Source of the DNA: Anaspis maculata
Lineage: Eukaryota > Arthropoda > Insecta > Coleoptera > Scraptiidae
Length of the DNA stretch: 64,000 nt
Assembly (NCBI GenBank): GCA_949128115.1
Contig: OX421963.1
Coordinates: 35,695,979 to 35,759,978 of the forward strand
Reading direction: 5' to 3'
The notes under the pieces are model-generated. The model was not told where the DNA came from, did no database searches, and saw nothing but the letters and a program-made list of their open reading frames with translations. The position numbers and the translations under genes are program-made. How positions within the stretch are numbered: the first letter of the stretch is position 1; every line of letters starts with the position of its first letter. Positions 33,905 to 46,284 of the stretch are shown one piece after another.

Positions 33905-34522
33905 CAGGGCCGTAGCCAGGATACGATTTCAGGAGGGTCTTGCGAAATTTTTGGGGTGGCTCTAAGTAAATTGTCATAATAAAAGTACCGACATCGCACG
34001 TCAAGAAAAAAACACATTGACGAAAATAACGACGATATATACCTATATATTGAAAAACGCTGAAAACATTTTAAGCGCATTTTCCTTAGGAAATTATCGC
34101 TATCAGGCGCGTTTTGATATTCGTCCATCCATTCATTCATCCATATTCATCATTTTGTGAATTTATACAATGAAGGCAGAATGTGAAGATTAAAAATAAA
34201 ATCGACCGACCGACCGACCGACAGATCATCGACGCATCATACGTTCAATGGGACTGTTGAAATAAGACTTGTCAAAACTCTGTGAGGTAGGTATGCAATG
34301 TATATCTTCACTTAATAGGAGATGATTTTGGGGGAATGTGGGGGGGCAATTTTGGGACCTTAGATAGAATGTTATGAGTGATATTAGAATATTGAAAAGA
34401 CATAAAAATGCCCACTTGTCCAAAATCTCGAAGTCACCCTCACTCGTATTCTCAATTAAAAAAAAAACGATGAATTTTGCCAGGGGAGGCTCGGATCTAT
34501 TCACCCCCTGGCGACGGCCCTG
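33905..34522. mobile_element. TIR element with CAGGGCCG ends
   Basis: It begins CAGGGCCGTAGCCAGG and ends with the mirror CCTGGCGACGGCCCTG. AAAAT flanks both sides, and the opposite foldback arm gives the empty site TTGGTAAAATAAGCG. The termini look hAT-like, but the visible duplication is only 5-6 bp, so the superfamily is open. A GACC tetranucleotide run (about 34203-34221) and degraded minus-strand frames occur inside; no intact transposase. Confidence 0.55.
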
Positions 34523-34872
34523 AAAATAAGCGTTGCGAAATCAATCCCTGTGGGTTTATTCCTTGACGGATTGTTACCATTTTGGTCTCTTCCGATTTTT
34601 CGATTTTGGAAATGCCAATGGGCTCCAACTAAAGTACATCCATGCAGCTTTCGAAAGAGACCAAAATGGTAAGAATCCGTCAAGGAATAAACTCACCCAC
34701 AGGGATTGATTTCGCAGCGCTTATTTTACCAATACAACACCGTCCTTAAAGCACATTTTTTACTACGTACTCGTACTCGTACTCTTCACGTACGTTTGAT
34801 ACATGATTCATTATAGGTACCTATACTAACTACGTTCGATCGAATTTCACAAACCTAAAATAAATAAGGCTT

Positions 34873-36529
34873 TGTACTGTTCCCCCCTTCTGGACCCCTG
34901 GCTGTGATTGTCGTCACCCCCCCCCCCCCTTTACCTTGGACCTCTTACTTACGTTTTGCTTACGTTGTTCGTTTCACGCAGGCTCTATACTCGCGACGAG
35001 AACGGAACTTTGGGGATGAGGATTGTATTGAAAAGCGGAACAAAAACACGAATTGACAGCAAACAAAATAAATTTTTATTGAAATCATCAGCAAAATTTA
35101 AATGAATCAGATTCTTTTCATAAAACACCTAACAGGACTGACAGACTTGCCAAATGACACACAATAGACAAAATGAACAAAAACAATCAAAACACAACAA
35201 CAAAATATGTCATACTGTCAGTCAAAGAAAAAGAGAAGAGTGACGGATTCGGAAAAAGGCACTCAGGGAAAGAACCCAGTCAAAGAAAACCCTGAGTTAA
35301 GCCCTGAGAAGAAAACTCTCACATACATGACAAATAAATGACAAAAACTCACTGATAAATTCCGGTATTCAGTGTAAGTGAAATTAGTAAAACAAAATCA
35401 CAGAAACATCAGTAAACAAATGCAAAACACATCAGTAAACAATGCATAATAAATCAACAAATCAACAATGCAGATAAAATCATATCAACAATGCATAAAA
35501 ACCCAAAACAAGACAAAACAGGTATGGTTAGTAGGATCCTGTAAAATACCTACAGTGAATATCTGACAAACATAGCAGCGAGCACAAAACAAAAACATGA
35601 CACAAAAATATGAGAGTCACAAAAGCGGCGGACAATGGCATTTAAATGAAAATCAAATCATGACACAAACAAAAATAGGACAGTCAAAAATGACAGTCAA
35701 GTAAGCACATGACAATCAAATTACACACACAATTAATTGAAATGGTCATCAAAATATTGACATGAATTCATAAGTTTACAAAATTCGTGACACAACAAAG
35801 TGACATCAAAAATGAGAACGTAAAACAGACTCACACAAAAAATCAATCGAAGCCCTGACCTGTAAAATAAAAACAATTCCCGTATAAGCGTTAAGCTCGA
35901 AGCTGAAACAAAGAAATCCCAACGCGTTATTTTTAGAACCTAAACTTCTCGCGCGCGAGGTTTCGATGTGTTGTGGTTCCTCGAAGAAAGAAATGCAATC
36001 CAAACACGAGTATGACATCATCCATGGAAAAAATGCGTAGGTAGCGTCAACAGGGCCGTTGGACATCCCCGAAAATTAGTGAAATACACGAGACACGTAG
36101 GGAGTCTCCATCCTTGCTTCAAATTGGGCTGTAAAACTCGCGAAAACCCCTTTCGATTCTCTTATTCCCGGAAACAAATCAAATTGACGCCCGAACAGGA
36201 AGATGCGATTTTAAATTCATACTTCGGCTCTTCATGCGTGAAAACAAAAATTGAATCATCCAAAAACTAATGCAGTTAAACCAAAAGCGATTTAGAGTAT
36301 GATTTTAGGAAATAATGGAAAAATGACCCACCTGTAGGAAATTACAGCACACGTCGGCTTCTGAACGTCTGACCCACGAGAGCACACAAAATCAAGTCCC
36401 CGTCTTCGACCTAAATTCCCGTCGCGTTTTAAATTTAGTTCCTAATATAGAAATGATTTTCTTGCGTCGAAGTATTAGAATGCATATTTGTAATTTTGTA
36501 AAAAGTCGCTGAAAATGCGTTCCATCACA
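34873..36529. mobile_element. LTR-like element (probable solo LTR), 1.66 kb
   Basis: It starts TGTACTGTTCCCCCC and ends TTCCATCACA, the TG...CA rule for LTRs. The 4-bp duplication GCTT lies on both sides (34869-34872 and 36530-36533). The left arm of the host foldback supplies the uninterrupted sequence AAGGCTTTCACC. The interior is A-rich with many TGACA words and no reverse transcriptase, protease or integrase frame. A 63-codon frame at 36079-36270 has no recognisable domain. Confidence 0.5.
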
Positions 36530-37290
36530 GCTTTTACCTAGTTCGCTAGAATAAGCGGAATATAACTGTACACACATTCAAAAAAGTTTTGCATAATGGG
36601 ATATTAATAAAAGTAGCAACTACTTAGACGTATCGACTTGTATAGTTCTGTAGAAGATAGCATTCAAAATTGGTACCGGATCCGTCATGGGTCGATGAAA
36701 AAAAATGTCGAGAAAAATGTATAAAAAAAACGTGGGTGCGTGACCATAGTCACCCTCGGAAGAAGTGAAACTTCTATAGATATGAATCAATCAGCAAACA
36801 ACGTTCGAAGAGGTGTTCTTTTCGTATACCCGCTCCCTAACGGTTTTTGTCATCTTGTTTTTCTTATTATAATATAATAATAATAATAATAATAAACTGT
36901 CTTTATTGATTTTCCAGTATTAAAGTATATTAAATAAAAATTAAAGTTATCATTATCAATCTTATTATTATAAGTCACTCAAAGGGTAGAATACTTTCGA
37001 CATGATTTTTTTCACGATTAGACTTCTTTTGTTTCTTTTCTCGCTGCGCTCGGCACCTGAACTCTCATTCTCCGTCACATGAATAGTGGGAGCGGTACGC
37101 AAAAGCAAACCGCATTTTGGAGTGCAGTAACGAGATTTTGCATGGGCGTACTTTATACCGAAACAAGCGATTTGACCCGCAGCACTCGATATTTTGTCCC
37201 TTAGGGGGCCAATGGAGGCCCTCCAAATTTTCAAGATGCAAGAACTTTCACAAAATGATCATTGAGTATCGTCATGTATGTCATAAGTGA

Positions 37291-38337
37291 AGCTTACGGG
37301 TCTATTAAAAATGTTTTCATCAAATGTCGTCGTGTCCAATTCATTCTTCACATTTGAAAAAAAAAATCTTTCGCAGAGGTCAAAAAAAACTGCTTTTATT
37401 TTTTCTGCTGTGCAAGGAAACGATAAGTTCATATGTTTTGTTGCGTTCCCTAAATCGCGTTCCGTAAGCCCAAATATGAAGACAATTTTTTCGCAGTATA
37501 ATTTTCTAAAGAAGAGGTGACCTCTTCAGTACACCTTTTTCAACTGCATTTTTTTCAATGTTCCTACTGGATAAGACTGTCAATTTTCGCAGATATGAGA
37601 AGCTTGAACTCTTTTCTTAGTAATTTCCATGCTACATGGCTTCAAAACGCACAAGAGAGCCCTAAAACTTTTTTTTCTGCTGGGCCGTCAAATTTTTGGC
37701 ACGTTGATTTTGTAGTAGGGGAAACGCGCAAATAAATGAGATCTAGTCTAGGCGAATAAGTTCTACCAGAAAATATACCTACTTATACCTAACGACTTTG
37801 CGTTTTGTTGTAATACAATAAAACACGGCATGGAAGAATATTTTCTGTTGAAACCAAGTCGCCTGCGCCTGCAGCCTGGATTGAATATTGGTTCGCGTCT
37901 CTCCTACTATTAAATCAAAATATCGTAAGTTGGACGGCCCAGCAGAAAAGAATTCTTTTTGGGCTCCCTTGGGCGTTTTATAGTCATGTTGCTTCGCAAC
38001 TACCAAGAAAAGAGTTCGAGGTCTCCATTCCTGCAAAAAATACGAGTGATATCCACTGGGGACATAAAAAGAAATGCTCTTGGAAAAGAGGTACTGAATA
38101 AGAGGTCACCACTTCTTTGAAAAATACTATTACAAGAAAAATTTCTTCATAATTAGGTTTAGGGAATGCGATTTAGTTGGGAACGCAACAGAACATATGA
38201 ATGTATCGTCTTTTTGCATAGAAGAAAAAATAAAAAGAGTTTTTTTGACCTCTGCCAAAGAATTTTTTTTTCAAGTGTGAAGAATGAATCGGACACGACG
38301 ACAATTGATGAAAACATTTTCAATAGACCCGTAAGCT
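37291..38337. repeat. Giant foldback, about 1.05 kb
   Basis: AGCTTACGGGTCTATT at the left is mirrored as AATAGACCCGTAAGCT at the right. Arms of about 470 nt pair throughout with indels; examples are GTTGCGTTCCC with GGGAACGCAAC, and CTGCTGGGCCGTC with GACGGCCCAGCAG. The loop is near 37750-37880. No coding potential. Confidence 0.75.
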
Positions 38338-38914
38338 CCTATTTCGGTGGTAATTGACACTTCCGTAAAGTTAGAATTCATCGATAAAATAAAATTTTAG
38401 TTTATGATGGGAGCTGTTGTCTTTAAAACACAATGCAAGCAGTAAAAGAATACTAACTGTAAAAAATAGAATCGCACGCGGCAACAGCTTACTCCCATTT
38501 TCTCGGACGAGACACTGGTCACCCCAAGGGCCTGACACTATAACGTTACACCTCCGCGTTACACACCCTCGTTACATGTACCGCGAGTTCACTCCCATGT
38601 ATGGTTCTGCGTTAGTTGTGGGTTGTGATATAGGTGCAAGAATAGAAGTTTCACTTCAAAAATCCAACAAAGGGACGTTTGGTGGCGTTTCAAGCAATAG
38701 GCAAAAAAGAAATTTAATGCAAAATTTCAATTGAAATGACAACTTCACCTACAAGAGCAAAAGCGAAACCTATTTTAGCATGAAGCATCTAGTAGTTTCT
38801 TTGGTCCGATTTGGTAAACTAACATGATAATAACACGTTAAATCTGAAGTTGAATTCCACCAGATTCAAGCTATATATTTTCACCTCGTGTTAAAGCATT
38901 AAACTCGGCATTAA

Positions 38915-39433
38915 AGTTCACATCGCCTACAAATTTCACTTAAATCGGACCACTTTCAGAGAAATTCAAAATGGCGGATCAAAGATGGCGGCCAAGTGAC
39001 AAAAATAATTGGTAAATTTTATATGGTGTACATGCACAACCACATCGATATCTCTTTTCGTTAAGGCATAATTCTTAGTTCTATCACTTTAAAACATGTT
39101 CAATATGGAGAATATAAGATGGCGGCGGGGCATCAATTGTCGAAAATTAGATGAATCTTGATGTGGCCTGCAAAAACTCATTCCAATCGGATTGCTTTTA
39201 GAGAAATTCAAAATGGCGTATCAAAGATGGCGGCAAAGTAACAAAAAACCAAAAGTCAACTTGACATCTTGGACATATGTACATATGTACACATATCAGT
39301 GTTTACATCACATCGATATCTTTTTCCATAAGGAGTTATCCCGGGTACGGACAAACGGACGGACGGACGGACGGACGGACGGACATGCAAAGCTAAAAGC
39401 GCCTTTTTCCCATTTTTTTGTGAAACTGCACTA
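38915..39433 (-). mobile_element. Helentron-like repeat family, copy a (truncated)
   Basis: Contains the family modules CTTTCAGAGAAATTCAAAAT, ATGGCGGATCAAAGATGGCG and GGCGGGGCATCAATTG, then a GGAC tetranucleotide run (about 39355-39385) and the end GCTAAAAGCGCCTTTTTCCC. The hairpin-bearing end found in copies b, c and e is missing. Three exact AAGATGGCGGC cores occur. Confidence 0.7.
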
Positions 39434-39474
39434 ATTCGCTTCCAATTCATAACTGACTGTCGCGCTGAGGTCGG

Positions 39475-39800
39475 TGCTCATATGCCTACGATTAATGTTC
39501 CCGAGCTTTCCATCATCCTCCAGCGAATTCTATAGTGACCCGGCATATGGTTTCTAGACGACTCCCGAATAATCACACACCTTTCACGTGCTTCCTGTGT
39601 GTTCTGGTATGTGGCACCTCCGCCAAAACCAAAATGGACAGATGTAGCTTGACCCACTGCTGAAGTCTCCATACAGTTGTATAGGAAAAAGCCCACACGC
39701 GCGCTCTGGAACACACCAGAACGCTCCGCACTTGTACACTGCGGTCTAACGGGGAGAGTCTAGAAAGATCGCGTGTTATCCAGAATCGCCGCTCGTAACA
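39475..39800 (-). mobile_element. LTR fragment related to the 7138 solo LTR
   Basis: Read on the minus strand from 39800 it opens TGTTACGAGCGGCGATTC, matching the TGTTACGAGT start of the LTR at 7138-7590 on its own strand. Farther in, the CGGCATATGG and GTGGCACCTCCGCC words parallel CGGCATGTGG and CGGCATCCCCGCC of that LTR. The distal end is not defined. Confidence 0.45.
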
Positions 39801-40751
39801 GTATGTATGTAATCAATACAACATTTAGGAATCATGTATACGTATACAGTAGGTACCTATACATACCTATACTCGTACATATTGGTATATTGCACGATGA
39901 GAAATTAGGAATGACTGAGTGAATATATGGGCATCACACTATGCTTTTCCTATGACTATTATACGCTTGTTCAGTGTTTGTGATGTGAACTTGGCAGTAA
40001 AATAATGAAACTTCAGTGGAATTAGTTGTTCCTACACCCTACACCTACTACCATCCATGGTCGTATGTACTAAACTCCCAAAACTCGAACTTGAACCCAG
40101 CTCCTCGGTCAGTTCCTTTCTAGTGTAATTAGATTAGGGAAACATGGGACTAAGAATTAATTGGGCTCGGGGAAGAGTTCGGGTGGATGATAAAAAATGC
40201 ATAGAATGAAAGGACGCCAGCGGACCACACGGTAATTCCAGGTTGTTAACGAAGCTAAAATTTGTTTTTGGATTAGACGTTGGCAGTCGGCACAAACAGC
40301 ATTATACCTACCCACTAGGTATTAGCCGCTGTCAAAGCTGTCTCAAAATCTGTGAAGACAACCCTAGGGACAGCAGCTTTTTTGTGAATTAGATTTTGTG
40401 TCGTCATAGGTAAATTTGAATTTCCTGCAGTGAAAAACTAGATAGTAGAGGTAAAGAGAACATCCCGTAGTCTCGCATGTATCTTCTAGACTCACTGTGG
40501 CTAAATTACGTACCTTTACTTCATTATCCTCGTTTCATTTTTCATAATAAACATATTTTATACATAATTGAATATCTCAAGCGACGAAGCAACTGGGGTA
40601 GGTACCCATCCGTTGTGCTTTGTTACCTGGATAGATGGAAAGTGGCGCGATGTAAAAGATAGGTAATAATCATCAAAGAAGATAATAAAGTAGCTAATCT
40701 GCCTTTCAGTACCAAAGGTGAGAGAACGCTAGAGATAAAATGAACAAACAA
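39801..40751. other. Intergenic, no gene seen
   Basis: AT-rich, with scattered TAGGTACCTA words and no supported reading frame or bounded repeat. Confidence 0.4.
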
Positions 40752-41345
40752 CAACAAGTGAATATCCCCGCACGTGCGTGAGTCGCAATAGCGCATTTTC
40801 TTGGTGCAGATCTGTCACTGAGTGTAATGAAGTTCCAGCTTGAAAATAATATCTAATAATATAATAATAATAATAATAATACAAGTAATAATATAATAAT
40901 AATATAATATAATATATGTTGATATAAAGAATGTTCATACGAGACAAAAGTTACCCGTTTCATGAGAATCGTTATTATAAAAAAAATACTCGTTCCACTA
41001 ATCAGGAATATTAATATGAGGGTAGGCCCATAGGCCATACCCTCAGGACTTAATCTATCTATCGGAAAATGTTCCAGGGCTCTGATGGCTTTATTCCCCG
41101 AGGAGGAGCTCTTCGTAGTGCACAAGAAATCTTTCTTTTTTGATAACAATTATTATGATAACTATGTAAGGATAGAAAATGCTCATTGGCCACCCTCGGG
41201 GGCATCAGCTATCCATCGAAAAAGATCCAAGGCTTCAGCTTCATTCCTTAAGGAGAAGAACAAGTCTTTAATTTTCACAAGGACAGACAGACAGATGGAC
41301 AGTCAGACAAACCGGCCATATAAGCGTAATTTTCTATCGAAAATG
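40752..41345 (-). mobile_element. Helentron-like repeat family, copy g (diverged)
   Basis: Starts ACAAGTGAATATCCCCGCAC, a diverged form of the family end ACAAGCGAATATGCCTC, followed by AATAGCGCA. An AAT-rich microsatellite follows at about 40855-40915. It then shares with copy e the module GAGGAGGAGCTCTTCGTAGTGC ... CATTGGCCACCCTCGGGG, and a GACA tetranucleotide run before AAACCGGCCATATAAGCG. Confidence 0.65.
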
Positions 41346-41587
41346 AGCTTGAAAAATCCGAACGCATGATTTTGCGATTGTCCCAAGTCCAAGTCCATGA
41401 GTTCCGTGCTGCGCCCATAATTAATTCCCCCGCCGTTGATGGCGTCACCACACCCGACCTAGAGACAGTGCCGCCAAGACGGTGGTTCAGGAGGTGATAT
41501 GATATATCATCGAGGCCCGAAGCCCGTGGGAGGCCCGTGAGCTTTAGATAATTTTCTTTTTCTAGCTCCACTTACAAGAAAAAGTAA

Positions 41588-42610
41588 ACAAGCGAATATG
41601 CCTCATGGGCATGAGGCTCAGTAGCGCACTTCCTTTTTGAAGGATTAGTGAACGCAAGATGTTAATTAGGATTGACCCGTTATTTGGGCAGAAATTTCAA
41701 TATGGCGGCCAAAATAGCGTCAGAAACATGGAATTTGACTTAAAAATCAAAATGATCGTACCTACTATAATAGACAATAAGGATAAGTTCCAAGTTCCAT
41801 GAAAATCGTTCCACTAATAAGAGATTACAATATGGCGACCAAGATGGCGGCAGAATGTTGGAATTTGGCTGGAGAATAAGAATGATCATACGAAACAAAG
41901 GTCAAGTCCCAAGCTCCATGAAAATCGTTAAGTGATAAGAAATTTCAATATGGCGGCCAAGATGGCGGCAGAGTATCATTTGTCCAAAATCGGATGTATG
42001 TTGATGAAGTTCAAATCGCCTGTGAATTTCACTCAAATCGGACTACTTTCAGAGAAATTCAAAATGACGGACCACAGATGGCGGCCAAGTGACACAAATC
42101 ATTTGTCAAATGTATATGGTGAACACGTACGCATTCGATTGGCGTTTGCATCACATTGATATCTCTTTTCGTTGAGGCATGATTATTCACTTAGTTCTAT
42201 CATTTTGAAACATGTTTAATATGGAGAATACAATCAAGATGGCGGTGGGGCATCAATTGTCGAAAATTGGATGTATTTCAATGAATTTTACATCGCTTGG
42301 AAATTTCACTCAAATTAGACTACTTTCAGAGAAATTCAAAATGGCGGATCAAAGATGGCGGCCAAGTGACCAAAATATCTGGTCGACTTTATATTGTGAA
42401 CACGTTTGCATTCGATTGGCGTTTACACCACATCGATATCTCTTTTCATTGAGGCATAATTCTCCTAGTTCTATAACTTCGAAACATGTTCAATAGTGAG
42501 AATACAAGATGGCGGCGGGGCATCAATTGTCGAAAATTGGATAGATCTTGATGTGGTTCACATTGCCTGCAAATTTCATTTCAATCGGTCACTTTTAGAG
42601 ACATCCAACA
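41588..42610 (-). mobile_element. Helentron-like repeat family, copy b
   Basis: The first 80 bp (ACAAGCGAATATGCCTCATG...) are identical to copy c at 50878. An 8-bp stem, GCCTCATG with CATGAGGC, lies at 41598-41615 and is followed by TAGCGCACTTCC. The body holds about 118-bp units with AAGATGGCGGC and about 270-bp units with GGCGGGGCATCAATTG. The TAGCGCACTTCC-complement end is missing, as the copy breaks off near 42610. Confidence 0.8.
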
Positions 42611-43260
42611 TCGGGGCTCGGCGAAGATTTCGGCGGCCCTGAGTGAAGAGAGCGAAGCCAAAGACGCCCAGCCAAACAGAACTAACAAGAGTCCTCTCCT
42701 CAGTGCAGTTGTCTATGAGTATTGAGGAGTCCAGTCCCAGCAAAGATCTAGGCTAAACTTTTGCCTTACCTAACCTCAACCAGTCAACCACAGACAAAAC
42801 CGGTCTAAAAAATTGTGTGAAAAACGAAGCGAAAGCTCAATAAATGTCGAAGGTATGAGGTATGCGGAAAAAAGCCAAAAAGCAGAGTTGAAAATTAAAA
42901 GATTCCTGTAGGTACTTACCTAGGAGGTACTTCTTGCAAAAAGACAATAGAACGGGACGGGACAGCAGGTTGCAGGTTCGTTCAGTGGACAGCAGGGAGT
43001 GGCAGTGCAGTACACCGAAGTGCATCAGTCCTGATCAGTCCAGTGTCCACCAGTGAGTAGGTACGTACTGTAGTAGTGCTAGTGAGAATAAAAACAAAGA
43101 TGAAAGCTAGGGTGGAAGTGTGAAACGTATTTTCGTCGTATTTTTTGATGTGATTGACCGATGAGCGAAACAGCTCACCGTTCAGAACACTCAGCTGACC
43201 GGATGACCGGAAGCCTCGCGAGAACCTCAAAGTCCTACGGAAGACGACAGGTAAGTAGGT
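42611..43260. other. Unique sequence with a possible 5' non-coding exon
   Basis: No gene is supported. A G/C-richer, CAGT-rich tract (42940-43250) ends in a strong consensus donor, CAGGTAAGTAGG, near 43248. It could be a plus-strand 5' untranslated exon of a gene outside the window, but there is no independent support. Confidence 0.25.
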
Positions 43261-43374
43261 GGTATTATCTACATACGGTGGTATAGGTACATAGCTAGAG
43301 CTGGGCAGAACTGAATTACTAACTGAATTACTTTTCAAGTAATTGGAATGTAATTGAATTACTTTTGGGGAATT

Positions 43375-43985
43375 TTCGTAAGAAAATGACGCTTATATGG
43401 CCGGTTTGTCTGTCCGTCTGTCCGTCTGTCTGTCTGTTCGTGTAGAAATTAGGAAGTTGTACTCCTCCTCGGGGAATGAAGTCAGAGCCTTGGAATTTTT
43501 TTTTATGGATAGCTGATGTCCCCAAGGGTGGCCAATGGGCATTATTTTTTTTATCCATACATAGTTACTATCATTATTCATCAAAAAAGAAAGATATACT
43601 GTGCACTTCTAAGAAGTTGAACTCCTCCTCGGGGAACGAAGCTAGAGCCTTGGAACTTCGTCCGATGGATAGCTGATGTCTCCAAGGGTGGCCAATGGGC
43701 AATATTTTTTTCATACATACATAGTTATCACTATTATTATCAATAAAACAATGATTTCCTGTACACTTCTAAGAAGTTGAACTACTCTTCGGGAAATGAA
43801 GCTAGAGCCCTGTAACTTTTTCCGATGGATAGCTCAAGTCCTCAAGAGTGGCCAGTGAGCAAATTGGATTCCATGGCTGTGCCGCCATCTTGGCCGCCAT
43901 ATTGAAATTTCTTTTTAGTGGAACGATTTGCATGAAACTTGGAACTTACCCCTGTCTCGTATGAGCATTCTTATTTTCGAACTGA
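43375..43985 (+). mobile_element. Helentron-like repeat family, copy f (opposite orientation)
   Basis: Reverse complement of the modules seen in copies e and g: CGCTTATATGGCCGGTTTGT, a GTCT tetranucleotide run, then three tandem units of about 165 bp with TCCTCGGGGAA and AAGGGTGGCCAATGGGC. After these come GCCGCCATCTTGGCCGCCAT and the CATGAAACTTGGAACTTACC block. Both ends are truncated. Confidence 0.7.
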
Positions 43986-44281
43986 ATTTCATGATTCCAC
44001 CGAATTCACAGGAATTTTTTGAAAACATGAAAAATACTAATAGGATATCTACTAATGAATGTAGTGGGGGCACTAGGTGAATGAACCTTGTAAAATGGTG
44101 ATAAAAGCATGAAATTCGGTACAGATACTCAGAATGAGCCCCTCTTTCAGATAAGAGGTGGAGCCACGCCGAATTTTCACCGGAAGGGGGCTCGGGGGGC
44201 TCTTGAAAGTTCAAGGTGCTAGGACTCCCACTGAACCGCTTATCAGTTCGTTTTAATAATTAAAAAGGAAACTTATGAATA

Positions 44282-45212
44282 CAGGGTGTCCGTTTTTCGA
44301 GGCTAAGCATGGGTATCTCGCTTATCTTTAGAGATACAGAGTCGGTTAAATTAGAAAAAAGTTGCGAATTTTCATGAAGATCAATGATCCAAGAAGATAT
44401 TTGACTTGTCAGTTTTAGTTTTCGAGATATCGAGAAAAAACAGAAATTAGTAATTTTTGTTTTATTTTTTATTTGAAAAACGGTTGAAGGTAGCCTTTTC
44501 TAATTAAAACATTGTGAAGGCACTTTTCCAAGGGGAATTCAATGTTGTCAAAATCTTCATTCTAGCTTTCTAAACAACCGAGATATGACATTCAACTTTT
44601 TTTTCTCTTATGGGCGCCATAATGAATTTTGACATTTTTAAATACAATATTTTTTTCTGGTTACAACGAGGTGTCACATGTTACTGTTGAATTCATGCTT
44701 TTGAGCAAAAAAAATTTTTTTCATTTTTCAAAGAGTGCTTTGGAAACAAAATCAGCACCGACAAAAAAAAAAAACGTAAATGTTAACCATTTATTTAACA
44801 GTGACATGTGGTACATCATTGTAACCAGAAAAGAATACCGTATTCAAAAATATCAAAATCCAATATGGCGCCCATTAGAGAAAAAGTTGAATGTCGTATC
44901 TCGGTTGCTTTGAAAGCTAGAATAAGGATTTTGGCAGCTTTGAATTCCCCTTGAAAAAGTGCCCTGACAATGTCTAGATTAGAAAAGGCCACCTTCAACC
45001 GTTTTTTGAATAAAAAATGAAAATAAACATTCAAATTCCTGTTTTTTCACGATATCTCAAAAACTAAAATCGATACGTCAAATTTCTTTTTGGATCATTG
45101 ATCGTCATGAAAATGCGCAACTTTTTCCTAATTTAACTGACTTTGTATCTCCCAAGATAAGCGAGATACCTCGCGAGATACCCATGCTTAGCCTCGAAAA
45201 ACGGACAGCCTG
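44282..45212. repeat. Giant foldback, about 0.93 kb
   Basis: CAGGGTGTCCGTTTTTCGAG is mirrored as CTCGAAAAACGGACAGCCTG, with TA on both outer sides (44280-44281, 45213-45214). The arms are about 430 nt, imperfect, centred near 44760. One arm of a related copy is at 32260-32545. Non-coding. Confidence 0.8.
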
Positions 45213-45214
45213 TA

Positions 45215-46082
45215 TATCGTAAACATTGACGGCGTTTATCGCCTAATCCCGGGAATTTTTCATTATGAAAAAAAAAGTTCTTCGGCAGATCACAAAAATT
45301 GGTTTTATTCTATTTTCAGTTTTCACCTACAAAGAATTAATAAGAAGATGTGAAACACGTTGATTCCCACAAGTTCGTATCCTCTGGATTCGTTTGTGGA
45401 GTCAACATTTTGATGGTGTGTCTTCTTGAAGAGGGGCATTCCAAAGAGAAAACTATTTTCAACACTGAGTTCAAACAGAATTTTTTCAATGTTCTGAATC
45501 GAACTAAACTCCTCCCAGCAAAACATACCCTGAACCGTTCTTTGGAAGTACAGCGTGCAATTGAACGTGGAGTGGGTCCTGAAACACCATCAGAATTTTT
45601 CTTCTGTGATGCTGCGCTCCACTCTTGACCGTGGCATTTAGGTTCCTACATAGCCATGCGCGGAGTGTATACACGTAATTTCAATATTATGACACAATTT
45701 CAATCATGAGCCAGTCCATCTCTCTACCTTGCAGTGTGCCTAATAGGAATAAGCCTCGCCCTCGGCCTTGCCCAAAAAAAGCTCTTCGCAGCAATAAATC
45801 ATTCTTATCCAATCCTATTGAATAATGCACGCATTATCACGCGCATACATGCCTGCATTTTTCAATAAGACTGGATAAAGCATAGTATTCTACTCGCGGG
45901 TAATGGCTATTACTCATTCGGATGCTTTACGACACTCGCCAAGGCTCGTGTCGGCAAACTGCATCCTCATGAGTAAGAAGCAATCATTACCCGCTTGTTG
46001 AATAATGTACTATTGTACATTATTACAAAAAGTACACATGAAACACGTACACACCTCGGTACACACATACAATAAGTGCGTA
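45215..46082. other. Intergenic, no gene seen
   Basis: The 92-codon frame near 45350-45628 has no recognisable domain, and I do not call it. No bounded repeat was identified. Confidence 0.35.
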
Positions 46083-46250
46083 CATGACAAACTTGACGCG
46101 GGACAACTTGACGCCAGAAATTTTAAAGCGGCCGACTTGACGCCGGGACAACTTGACGCCAGGACAACTTGACGCGGGACAACTTGACGCGGGACAACTT
46201 GACGCCGGACAACTTGACGCCAGGAATTTCAAAGTAGCCGCTACCTGACT
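46083..46250. repeat. 16-bp minisatellite (GACAACTTGACGCSGG)
   Basis: About eight tandem or near-tandem units of GACAACTTGACGC plus CGG, GGG or CAGG. Two units are longer and carry an AAATTT(T/C)AAAG(C/T) insert. On the minus strand it reads as repeated SCPAS, a by-product and not a protein gene. Confidence 0.8.
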
Positions 46251-46284
46251 GAACGTCGGGACAACTTAACATTATCAGTTGCAG

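Larger units (their letters stand above)
33590..36700. repeat. Composite giant foldback split by two later insertions
   Basis: The left arm is 33590-33904 plus about 34523-34590. The right arm is about 34655-34872 plus 36530-36700. The arms are reverse complements across landmarks such as AACTATACAAGTCGATACGT and GTACGAGTACGAGTACGTAG. The left arm is interrupted by a CAGGGCCG element (33905-34522), the right arm by an LTR-like element (34873-36529). Each interruption is absent from the other arm. A partial third copy of the inner segment (GCGTTGCGAAATCAATCCCT) stands at about 33507-33570. Confidence 0.7.

Noticed and set aside
41932..42496. Repeated peptides such as EKFKMADQRWRPSD in several frames (also 51211-52150)
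   Set aside because: They are translations of the tandem body of the Helentron-like family. The frame changes between units and copies, so no protein gene is supported.
43328..43584. Frames with DRQTDRQTG peptides (also at 58361-58693)
   Set aside because: They come from GACA/GTCT tetranucleotide runs inside the repeat family.
46023..46232. Cys-rich SCPAS-repeat peptide
   Set aside because: Antisense reading of the 16-bp minisatellite.
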